64,000 nt of DNA from Deroplatys truncata (Eukaryota > Arthropoda > Insecta > Mantodea > Mantidae), in NCBI GenBank assembly GCA_030765065.1, contig CM060985.1:2294001-2358000 (forward strand). The letters run 5' to 3'. The number at the start of each line of letters is the position of its first letter. Within the stretch, counting starts at the first letter, position 1. The notes below the pieces were generated by a model, which worked only from the letters and a program-made list of their open reading frames with translations, was not told where the DNA came from and did no database searches. This document shows, in pieces, positions 31,476 to 41,600 of this stretch. A program made the position numbers and the translations under genes.

Positions 31476-32165
31476 TAATATAAGTATGGCAACTGTAACG
31501 GTTTACGGCAAACGCGCGCGCCGCGCAATGCGTCACGCCGGGCAATATTTTTCAAGTTATCGCGCAGTTTGCAGCTCTTTAATCGCAGCGGGCATATCGT
31601 GACGCACATCGACTGCTGATTACCACTCTTGCGTCTGCCATATTGACCACTAACCTCAAATCCCCTCGTTCTTCACTTCTTGTCTCCGCCATCTTGTTTA
31701 GTTCCCATTTTTGCCACCGCTCCTCACATCTCCGAACCAGATTGCCGGCAAGAACAGATCTCGTTCATTCACACCTCGACGGTTCACTCGACAGTAGCTA
31801 CTGTGAACACCTACGTCGTACACCTTTTTGACCGTTTTCGACCGGCTATGAGAACCCTGCTCCTACGTACGCTAGCGACCATTACGATGGTCCAGTACCA
31901 GGTTTTTGGTATAGTTAAATTACGTCTGTGCAAAGGGCGTCTGTTCCGCTTTAAAAAACCTACGTATATCAGTGCGTAGTGATGTTGGTTGATCTTAAAG
32001 CTGGTTAAGCATTTTCAAAAACAGTTTGCTTTTATTTTTTCGCGTCGCGTGAAGCTGCTGCGCTTTTGGTGACGCATCAACACCAGTAAGAGGTAAGTAC
32101 CACACGCATAATTATTTTTCGGGCCTGCTTGGCGTAGGAATATATCCTTTGGTGTTTTGGTACTG

Positions 32166-32956
32166 TAACCTCAAATCTACTTACCCTCCTCTTGCGTCCG
32201 CCATCTTGTTTAGTTCTCACCGCATCTCCTTGTCGCCAACCCTCCGCAATTTTAGTTCCCATAATTTTAACCTCAAAATCTGCTCTTCTAAGCTCTTGCT
32301 TCCGCCATCTTCTTTTAGTTCCTATTCTCACCACCGCGTCTCCTTGCCCCCACCTCTTGCGACCACCATGTTGAACACTAACCTCGAAATTTCCTCGTCC
32401 TTAGACCTCTTGTCACCGCCATCTTGTTTAGTTTCCATTTTCGCCACCGCGTCTCATATCGCCCCATCTCTCTATCCACTCAAGAAAACTACCATCCAAC
32501 GTTGAAAAATTGCTGATGAGTTCTGCAGAGGCTTTTGCAAATCTTGTTGGTAGCAAAACTTACCTTTCCCATCACCTCCTACATACTCCACTCCCACACC
32601 TTTTTCTTTCCACCAATCATAATCTCTCTTATTCTTACCAATCAACAACTTTCAGTTGTTCCTTTCCACCAATAACATCACTTCTTATGCCCAACAATCA
32701 CAACTTCACACGTCACTTTCTGTTATACTTTTTATCCCTCGTTCGCCATCTTTTCCCTCTTTCAGTCCCGACCTCCGCACAGACAACACCTCGCCGCTCC
32801 GCTCCTCTCCATCACGTGTCCTCCATACTCTTTTATCTTCCTTCCTTCATCTTCCACCCGAATTAACGAACCAATCACATTTCGTCTTATTTTTACCAAT
32901 CAAAACCCTCCACGTCACTTCCTGTTTTTCCTTCATCTTTCCCTAATCCTCAATTC
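32166..32956 (+). repeat. Right-arm duplicated block, copy 1
   Basis: About 790 bp match 33472-34270 at a constant offset of 1,314 bp in the second half (32511 with 33825, 32941 with 34255). Shared landmarks include TGCTGATGAGTTCTG, CCACCAATCATAATCTC and CCTCAATTC. Similarity stops within a few bases of where the second copy meets the terminal repeat, so copy 1 looks like a former subterminal region. Confidence 0.85.
32515..32562 (+). pseudogene. Fragment of the 105-residue accessory gene, copy 1
   Basis: GAGGCTTTTGCAAATCTTGT followed by TGGTAG and AAAACTT matches 16751-16793 in the same orientation, that is, inside the minus-strand 105-residue gene (the LPTRFAKASPEL segment). It is followed by ACC, so the minus strand reads GGTAAGTTTT, a consensus splice donor not present in the intact gene. 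Confidence 0.7.
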
Positions 32957-33471
32957 TATCTCCTCGTCACCATCTGTTGCGTTCGACATCTTTCGCATGT
33001 TGACCCTAACCTCAAACCTCTTCGTCCCTCCACTTCTTGCCTCCGCCATCTTGTTTAGTTCCCATTTTCACCACCACGCCACCGCCATCTTGGTTTAAGT
33101 TCTCCACGTTTACCTCATATTTTTAACCTGAACTTCATGCCTCCGCCATCTTATTTAGTTCCCATTTTTACCACCGCGCCTCACATCTCCTCGTCCCACC
33201 CTTGCCTCCGCCATCTTGGAATTAGTTCCCCTTCTTACGTCCTGTTTTAACCTAAAAATCTTAACCTCAAATCTCCTTGCCCACCACCTCTTGCGACCGC
33301 CATGTTCACCACTAACCTCGAAATCTCCTCATCCTTACACTTTTTTGTCTTCGTCATCTTGTTTAGTTCCCATTTTCGCCACCGCGCCTCACATCTCCTC
33401 GTCCACACCATTGCTTTCGCCATCTTGGATTTCGTTCCCATGCTTACGCCCTGTTTTAACCTAAAAATCTT

Positions 33472-34270
33472 AACCTCAAATCTCCTTACCCTCCTCTTGC
33501 GTCCGCCATCTTGTTTAGTTCTCACGTTGGCCACCGCATCTCCTTGTCGCCGACCCTCCGCCATTTTTAGTTCCCACTATTTTAACCTCAAAATCTGCTC
33601 TTCTAAGCTCTTGCTACCGCCATCTTCTTTTAGTTCCCATTCTCACCACCGCGTCTCCTTGCCCCCACCTCTTCCGACCGCCATGTTGACCACTAACCTC
33701 GAAATTTCCTCGTCCTTAGAACTCTTGTCTCAACCATCTTGTTTAGTTCCCATTTTCGCCACCGCATCTCATATCACCCCATCTCTCTATCCACTCAATA
33801 AACCACCATCCAACGTTCAAAAATTGCTGATGAGTTCTGGAGTGGCTTTTGCAAATCTTGTTGCTAGGAAAACTTACCTTTCCCATCACCTCCAACATAC
33901 CCCACTCCCACACCTTTTTCTCTCCACCAATCATAATCTCTCTTATTCTTACCAATCAACAACTTTCAGTTGTTCCTTTCCACCAATAACATCACTTCTT
34001 ATTCCCACCAATCACAACTTCACACGTCACTTTCTGTTATACTTTTTATCCCTCGTTCGCCATCTTTTCCCTCTTTCAGTCCCGACCTCTGCACAGACAA
34101 CACCTCTCCACCCCGCTCCTCTCCATCACGTGTCCTCCATACTCTTTTATCTTCCGTCCTTCATCTTCCACCCGAATTAACAAACCAATCACATTTCGTC
34201 TTATTTTTACCAATCAAAACACTCCACGTCACTTCCTGTTTTTCCTTCATCTTTCCCTAATCCTCAATTC
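33472..34270 (+). repeat. Right-arm duplicated block, copy 2
   Basis: This is the second copy of the block at 32166-32956. It abuts the right terminal inverted repeat at 34280. Long open frames here (up to 292 codons) are Ser/Pro/Leu-rich low complexity that appears in both copies and in several frames, so no gene is called. Confidence 0.85.
33829..33880 (+). pseudogene. Fragment of the 105-residue accessory gene, copy 2
   Basis: GAGTTCTGGAGTGGCTTTTG followed by CAAATCTTGTTGCTAGG matches about 45 of 50 bases of 16747-16793. As part of the duplicated block it is the homologue of the fragment at 32515. It again ends at ACTTACC, a splice-donor-like site on the minus strand. Confidence 0.7.
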
Positions 34271-34279
34271 TTTTAGCTC

Positions 34280-34423
34280 GTCCCGGATGAACCAATTGCA
34301 ATAACGATAATCCTTCCGCTCATGGCGCTTTTAAAACTTACCGCCGTCGATCGCAGCGACACTAGCGCACCTAGCGGAAGGATTATCGTTAATCGAATTG
34401 GCTCATCCGGGACTTATACTACT
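34280..34423 (-). repeat. Polinton terminal inverted repeat, 34.4 kb end
   Basis: About 144 bp are the reverse complement of 15772-15925 with scattered substitutions and without the 9-bp insertion. The internal self-complementarity is also present: GTCCCGGATGAACCAATTGC and AACGATAATCC pair with GGATTATCGTT and GGCTCATCCGGGAC. The last 15 bases (GGGACTTATACTACT) match the other end exactly. Confidence 0.93.
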
Positions 34424-34429
34424 GAACAC
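34424..34429. repeat. Right target site duplication GAACAC
   Basis: This is a direct copy of 15766-15771. The satellite monomer resumes immediately with AAACATCAC. Confidence 0.92.
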
Positions 34430-37400
34430 AAACATCACTGTGCAGTGCAGGGCAAGCAATTCCCAGCAATACGTGCAAGCATCAACTAGTTAGGTGGAAC
34501 ACAGAGACGGAACGCAAACATGACAGTGCAGTGCAGGGCAAGCAATTCCCAGGAATACGTGGAGCATCAACTAAATAGTCGGTACACAGAGAGGGAACAC
34601 AAACATCACTGTGCAGTGCAGGGCAAGCAACTCCCAGCAATACGTGCAAGCGTCAACTAATTAGCTGGTACACAGAGACGGAACGCAAACATGACAGTGC
34701 AGTGCAGGGCAAGCAATTCCCAGGAATACGTGGAGCATCAACTAATTAGCCGGTACACAGTGAGGGAGTACAAACATCACTGTGCAGTGCAGGGCAAGCA
34801 ATTCCCAGTAATACGTGGCAGCGTCAACTAATTAGCTTGTACACAGTGAGGGAGTACAAACATCACTGTGCAGTGCAGGGCAAGCAATTCCCAGTAATAC
34901 GTGGCAGCGTCAACTAATTAGCTTGTACACAGTGAGGGAGTACAAACATCACTGTGCAGTGCAGGGCAAGCAATTCCCAGTAATACGTGGCAGCGTCAAC
35001 TAATTAGCTTGTACACAGAGACGGAACGCAAACATGACAGTGCACTGCAGGGCAAGCAATTCCCAGTAATACGTGGCAGCGTCAACTAATTAGCCGGTAC
35101 ACAGAGAGTTCTCACCAACATCACAGTGCAGGGTAAGCAATTCATAGCAATACGTGCATGCATCAACTAATTAGCCGGTACACAGAGAGGGAACACAAAC
35201 ATCACAGTGCAGTGCAGGGCAAGCAATTCCCAGTAATACGTGGCAGCGTCAACTAATTAGCCGGTACACAGAGAGTTCTCACCAACATCACAGTGCAGGG
35301 TAAGCAATTCATAGCAATACGTGCAAGCATCAACTAATTAGCCGGTACACAGAGAGGGAACACAAACATCACAGTGTAGTGCAGGGCAAGCAATTTCCAG
35401 TAATACGTTGAAGCGTCAACTAATTAGTCGGTACACAGAGAGGGAATACAAACATCACCGTGCATTTCAGGGCAAGCAATTCCCAGCAATGCGTGCGTCA
35501 ACTACTTATTCGGTACACAGAGAGGGAATACAGACGTCACAGTGCAGTGAAAGGCAAGCAATTCCCAGTAATACGTGCAAGCTCAACTAATTAGTCGGTA
35601 CACAGAGTGGGAATACAAACATCACAGTGCAGTGCAGGGCAAGCAATTCCCAGTAATACGTGCAAGCTCAACTAATTAGTCGGTACACAGAGTGGGAATA
35701 CAAACATCACAAATCAGTGCAAGCAATTCCCAGTAATACGTGCAAGCGTCAACAAATTAGCCGGTACACAGAGGGGGAATACAAACATCACCAATCAGGG
35801 CAAGCAATTTCAAGCAATACGTGCAAGCATCAACTAATTAGTCGCTACACAGAGAGGGAATACAAACATCACAGTGCAGGGCAAGCAATTCCGAGTAATA
35901 CGTGCGTCAACTAATTAGTCGGTACACAGAGAGGGAATACAAACATCACAAATCAGGGCAAGCAATTTCAAGCAATACGTGCAAGCATTAACTAATTAGG
36001 CGGTAGACAGAGAGAGAATACAAACATCACAAATCAGGGCAAGCAGTTTCAAGCAATACGTGCAAGCATCAACTAATTAGCCGGTAGACAGAGAGAGAAT
36101 ACAAACATCACAAATCAGGGCAAGCAGTTTCAAGCAATACGTGCAAGCATCAACTAATTAGCCGGTAGACAGAGAGGGAATACAAACATCGCAAATCAGG
36201 TCACGCAATTTCAAGCAATACGTGCAAGCATCAACTAATTAGCCGGTACACAGAGAAGGAATACAAACATCACAAATCAGGGCAAGCAATTCAAGCAATA
36301 CGTGCAAGCATCAACTAATTAGCCGGTACACAGAGAGGAAATACAAACATCACAAATCATGGCAAGCAATTCGCAGTAATATGTGCAAGCGTGAACTAAT
36401 TAGCCGCTACACAGAGAGTGAATACAAACATCACAAATCAGGGCAAGCAATTCCCAGTAATATGTGCAAGCGTCAACTAATTAGCCGGTACACAGAGAGG
36501 TCTCACAAACATCACAAATCTGGGCAAGCAATTTCAAGCAATACGTGCAACCATCAACTAATTAGCCGGTACACAGAGAGGGAATACAAACATCACAAAT
36601 CAGGGCAAGCAATTTCAAGCAATACGTGCAAGCATCAACTAATTAGCCGGTACACAGAGAGTGAATACAAACATCACTAATCAGGGCAAGCAATTTCAAG
36701 CAATACGTGCAAGCATCAACTAATTAGCCGGTACACAGAGAGGGAATACAAACATCACAAATCAGGGCAAGCAATTTCAAGCAATACGTGCAAGCATCAA
36801 CTAATTAGCCGGTACAAAGAGAGGGAGTACAAACATCACAAATCAGGGCAAGCAATTTCAAGCAATACGTGCAAGCATCAACTAATTAGCCGCTACACAG
36901 AGAGGTCTCACAAACATCACAAATCTGGGCAAGCAATTTCAAGCAATACGTGCAAGCATCAACTAAGTAGCCGGTACACAGAGAGGTCTCACTTACATCA
37001 CAAATCAGGGCAAGCAATTTCAAGCAATACGTGCAAGCATCAACTAATTAGCCGGTACACAGAGAGGGAATACAAACATCACAAATCAGGGCAAGCAATT
37101 TCAAGCAATACGTGCAAGCATCAACTAATTAGCCGGTACACAGAGAGGGAATACAAACATCACAAGTCAGGGCAAGCAATTTCAAGCAATACGTGCAACC
37201 ATCAACTAATTAGCCGCTACACAGAGAGGTCTCACAAACATCACAAATCTGGGCAAGCAATTTCAATCAATACGTGCAAGCATCAACTAATTAGCCGGTA
37301 CACAGAGAGGGAATACAAACATCACAAATCAGTGCAAGCAAGTTCAAGCAATACGTGCAAGCATCAACTAATTAGCCGGTACACAGAGAGGGAATACAAA

Positions 37401-38745
37401 CATCACAAATCAGGGCAAGCAATTTCAAGCAATACGTGCAAGCATCAACTAATTAGCCGGTACACAGAGAGGGAATACAAACATCACAAATCATGGCAAG
37501 CAATTTCAAGCAATACGTGCAAGCATCAACTAATTAGCCGGTACACAGAGAGGGAATACAAACATCACAAATCAGGGCAAGCAATTTCAAGCAATACGTG
37601 CAAGCATCAACTAATTAGCCGGTACAAAGAGAGGGAGTACAAACATCACAAATCAGGGCAAGCAATTTCAAGCAATACGTGCAAGCATCAACTAATTAGC
37701 CGCTACACAGAGAGGTCTCACAAACATCACAAATCTGGGCAAGCAATTTCAAGCAATACGTGCAAGCATCAACTAAGTAGCCGGTACACAGAGAGGTCTC
37801 ACTTACATCACAAATCAGGGCAAGCAATTTCAAGCAATACGTGCAAGCATCAACTAATTAGCCGGTACACAGAGAGGGAATACAAACATCACAAATCAGG
37901 GCAAGCAATTTCAAGCAATACGTGCAAGCATCAACTAATTAGCCGGTACACAGAGAGGGAATACAAACATCACAAGTCAGGGCAAGCAATTTCAAGCAAT
38001 ACGTGCAACCATCAACTAATTAGCCGCTACACAGAGAGGTCTCACAAACATCACAAATCTGGGCAAGCAATTTCAATCAATACGTGCAAGCATCAACTAA
38101 TTAGCCGGTACACAGAGAGGGAATACAAACATCACAAATCAGTGCAAGCAAGTTCAAGCAATACGTGCAAGCATCAACTAATTAGCCGGTACACAGAGAG
38201 GGAATACAAACATCACAAATCAGGGCAAGCAATTTCAAGCAATACGTGCAAGCATCAACTAATTAGCCGGTACACAGAGAGGGAATACAAACATCACAAA
38301 TCATGGCAAGCAATTTCAAGCAATACGTGCAAGCATCAACTAATTAGCCGGTACACAGAGAGGGAATACAAACATCGCAAATCAGGGCAAGCCATTCCCA
38401 GCAATACGTGCAAGCATCAACTAATTAGCCGCTACACAGAGAGGTCTCACAAACATCACAGTGCAAGGCAAGCAATTTCAAGCAATACGTGCAAGCATCA
38501 ACTAATTAGCAGGTACACAGAGAGGAAATACAAACATCACAGTGCAGTACAGGGCAAGCAATTCCCAGTAATACGTGTGAGCATCAACTAATTAGCCGGT
38601 GCACAGAGAGGGAACACAAACATCACAGTGCAGTGCAGGGCAAGCAATTCCCAGTAATGTGTGCAAGCGTAAACTAATTAGCCGGTGCACAGAGGGGGAA
38701 TACAAAATCACAGTGCAGTGCAGGGCAATCAATTCCCAGCAATAT
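34430..38745. repeat. Satellite right array, 81-86 bp subfamily
   Basis: This is the same satellite family as the left array but with GCAATTCCCAG or GCAATTTCAAG in place of GTAACTCCCAG. From about 35930 it also has CACAAATCAGGGCAAGC in place of CACAGTGTAGTGCAGGG. The latter makes an 81-bp unit, a multiple of three, which keeps one frame open for 419 codons at 37332-38591. About 52 monomers are present. The array decays near 38745. Confidence 0.95.
36640..38140. repeat. 810-bp higher-order repeat (ten 81-bp units)
   Basis: Private variants such as GGTACAAAGAGAGGGAGTAC (36811 and 37621), GCCGCTACACAGAGAGGTC and TCTCACTTACATC recur in the same order at an offset of 810 bp. The copies are almost identical, indicating a recent tandem duplication of ten monomers. 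Confidence 0.85.
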
Positions 38746-38749
38746 AGCC

Positions 38750-40880
38750 ACCGGTACAAACGATGGCTCTTCGTAACGAAACATTTTTAAAACTTCATAT
38801 TATCGAAATTTTGTACATAGCAGAACTTGTTAAAAACATTATGCTATTTAGCATTTTTCAATAAAGTGAATAATTTGCAAGTTGCTTCGATTCTCTAAAT
38901 GAGTATGTAACTATTAATTTGGCGTCACAAACAATTGGACGGCTGCAGTCCGACTGAAGCGAGGCACGAGAAACAGCCAGTATTTTGCTGCGATAAAAGT
39001 GGGGAGCCTATGCCACATGTTTGTGTGCCATTTGAAAATCGGTGATTGTGGAAACTGAAGCTAGAGGACCCGGTTCTTTTTCAAGAAAACGTCGCTTTCC
39101 CCTGTAAGAGTCGCACTTGAACGTACTTGTATACTGGGGAAAACCACGTCCATAAAGAGCACTTGGCGCCCCACATCTCGCTGCAGGCGTGCAAACCGTG
39201 CGTCGCGTGCACGCAATTGTTGCCAACCCATGCGAACTCGATTCTATGGAACGTTCTTCAGATGACTTATTTCCTCAGAGGATTTAATGAGGAAACTTGA
39301 TAACAGAAAGGAATAGCTAAACGTGTATCGTATTCTCTCCTCACTCTTCTATGTACAAAAGCTTGCCTTTCCATGTAGTTTCTTTATGCGCTGGCTTCAA
39401 CGAATATCTCCGAAATGTTAATGTCACAAAAGTTTGTCGTGCTTCACTGAGGTTGTACAAAACTCGCAGCACTTCAACATACCTTCACATTTTATTTGTC
39501 ATGCACATTCTAATAATATTCTCCATGTAAAGGCAGCTTTGGGGTCGAGGATTTATAGAAAAGCTTCGAAACCACTGAACTTAATGGTATTTCGTTTTTG
39601 AGTTATGTTCAAAACGCAGCGTTTGGTAGAAATGTTTTTCTTATTCAGGGGGTCTCAAAACATGATTTTCCGATACTGAAAATGCAATACGATGCTAGAT
39701 TGAGATTCATTCTGTCGTCAAGATCCTTACACTGATGTTAGTACCCATGAATGGAGTGAATGTTCACAAACTCATGGACATTCCAGCAGAAATGCGCATG
39801 TCAGCAGCAGTATTTAAACAGCATTTACAAAACGACCATCTTTTCTTGCCACACATTACTCAACGTAATTGCTTTTTTCTGCAATTTGAATATTTGCACA
39901 CTTTCACTACACCCATGCCATATCGCAAGAGACTATGAAAAGAAGAGAAAGAAAAAAAAGTGATGTATCACAGTCACATGACATTCTCTATCCCATATAT
40001 GTATTTAGAAACCCAGTTTCTACCACATGCTACTGCCCCTAGATATTCCCTGTGAAACATTTCATTTTTAAAAACTACTTTGCTTAACTACGCTGCAGGG
40101 CAGTTTTCAAAATGTTGTAACAAAACCACAGGTTTACGCCCTAAGTTATCGATAATAAATGAGGCAGTATTTTAACACTTGAATAATTTCAATTAAATTA
40201 TATAATATGTAATTTCACAATAACAGCCCGTCTTGAAGCAATATGTATCAGTCATTGCATATGCTTATATTATTGTAAACATGTCCAATAATGTTATGTG
40301 AAAGCATTAGGTAATTTAATAATGTAGGAGCCGTGAGAATAATAAGTTTAAAGTTGCTAACAATGAGGTAACCTTGAGGCAATAATGAGTTTGAGAGTTT
40401 GAATGCTACTAGTCATGATTAGAGCAACGATAATGTAAATTTTGTGACAGTTTAAAAATAGCCAATCAACAGCTAGAAAAAGCTTTAGTAAAATGCAAGT
40501 ATTCTATTGGACTAGGATTAGACAATCAGAGACTTAAAATACAGCAGTTTACGGGTTTGGACGGTTGAAATATGTTCAGTTGTCTGTAGACCCTGGTAGT
40601 GACCGGATGGAAGATGTGTTCTCTAAAGAAATATTACGTATTCGTGTGAAACGAAAATTATGTATACGCGATAACAAAGTACCCGTATTAAATAAAAGAA
40701 TCTCACAGCTCTTGATATCAGTAGTGCTATTTAATTTGTGTCAATAATTAATAAAAAGAAGTTAATTTAAAACTTAAAATCTGTGTAAGTCTACATTCTT
40801 GTCGCACCGCACCCTGATTAAGAGAAAAGTGTCTCTAAAGTAAGACTGACGCAGCCGAGGCAAAAACAAACATAAATACT
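38750..40880. other. Unique spacer between satellites, no gene seen
   Basis: About 2.1 kb of mostly A/T-rich sequence. The open frames are short and show no recognisable domain. Near 39370-39560 there is weak similarity to the degenerate repeat of the 62-63 kb region: ATATCTCCGAAATG.TAATG.CACAAAAG, then ACATTTTATTT and CCATGTAAAGGCAGCTTTGG. Nothing else is supported. Confidence 0.6.
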
Positions 40881-40944
40881 ATCTATAGAAGCAGTTTAAT
40901 AACAAAGTTAAAAGTTAAAATATATTTTTAAAACTTGGAGCGTA

Positions 40945-41185
40945 ACAACAAAAAAATACATCTTCAAATCAGCTTCTCATATGTAACAGCATATTCGTAA
41001 CAAACAATCTTCTTCAAATTAACGCCCAAAGCGTGGTGCAAACTCCTACTAATTATCAACCAACTCCTAAAGACAACAACTACTTCAAGTTACCTTCCCA
41101 AGCGTGAGGTTAATAAATAAATAATTTACGTAAACAATACCACTACTTCAAGTTGGCTCCCATACGTGAGGCACATATCCTCTTC
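40945..41185 (+). repeat. Degenerate tandem repeat (about four units)
   Basis: Four diverged units share CTTCAARTT followed by a C/T-rich stretch, CCCAAGCGTGAGG or a relative, and an A/T-rich tail (near 40962, 41010, 41084 and 41144). Unit spacing is about 50-75 bp. The 97-bp satellite begins shortly after. Confidence 0.55.
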
Positions 41186-41600
41186 ATAAACAAGCATTAG
41201 TGTGGGCGCAGTGTGGTTTCGTTTTCGGCTCTAGTACGTTCACCTCTATCTTGCTCGTGAGAGCTGTAAGTCCTCTCATTCCTGGGAGCGGCCACTCCTC
41301 CCATGGGTGGCTAAGCGAATATGTAGCAATGACAAGCATACTACAGTTACCGCGGTGAGGAGGTCATTGGCTCGAATCCTGAGAGCAGTCACAGTCACCC
41401 TGGGTGGCAAGGCGAAAATGAAGCAATGACAAGCATACTACAGTTACCGCGGTGAGAAGGTCCTGGGCTCGACTCCTGAGAACGATCACTTTCACCCTGG
41501 CTGGCTAGGCGACTATGTAGCAATGACAAGCACACTACAGTTACCGCGGTGAGGAGCTCCTGGGCTCGACTCATGGGAGCGATCACTGTCACCCTGGGTG

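Larger units (their letters stand above)
31630..34270 (+). promoter_or_regulatory. Cluster of about twenty GCCATCTT-type (YY1/Pho-like) motifs
   Basis: CCGCCATCTTGTTTAGTTCC and close variants recur through the interval, for example near 31687, 32203, 32305, 32413, 33038, 33080, 33142, 33205, 33413, 33505, 33620, 33681 and 34068. The reverse complement AAGATGGCGG is the classic YY1 motif, and GCCAT is the core of the fly homologue Pho. The copies lie in degenerate, T/C-rich repeat units of irregular length containing CCCATTTTCGCCACCGC and CTCACATCTCCTCG. A regulatory or chromatin role is inference. It could equally be a decayed minisatellite that happens to contain the motif. Confidence 0.55.
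15772..34423 (-). mobile_element. Polinton/Maverick element inserted in satellite DNA
   Basis: The 18,652 bp element starts AGTAGTATAAGTCCCGG and ends with the reverse complement. It has matching terminal repeats and a perfect 6-bp target duplication. It carries the Polinton hallmark set: protein-primed family B polymerase, FtsK/HerA-type packaging ATPase, retroviral-type integrase with chromodomain, double jelly-roll major capsid protein, a probable penton-like minor capsid protein and an adenain-like protease. All are on the minus strand, so the biological left end is at 34423. Known Polintons replicate with their own polymerase, integrate through the integrase and probably form virions. 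Because the polymerase, integrase, ATPase and penton-like gene all contain frameshifts or stops, this copy is unlikely to be autonomous as written. Confidence 0.96.

Noticed and set aside
31138-31602. 154-codon lysine-rich frame
   Set aside because: It is produced by the A/G-rich tract at 31373-31470 and has no plausible start context or domain.
33302-34180. 292-codon plus-strand frame in the right arm
   Set aside because: It is Ser/Pro/Leu-rich low complexity from T/C-rich repeats. The homologous duplicated block breaks it into different frames, so there is no protein-level conservation.
37332-38591. 419-codon open frame as a repeat protein gene
   Set aside because: It is explained by an 81-bp satellite unit without stops in one frame. 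It starts and ends inside the array and has no promoter or domain.
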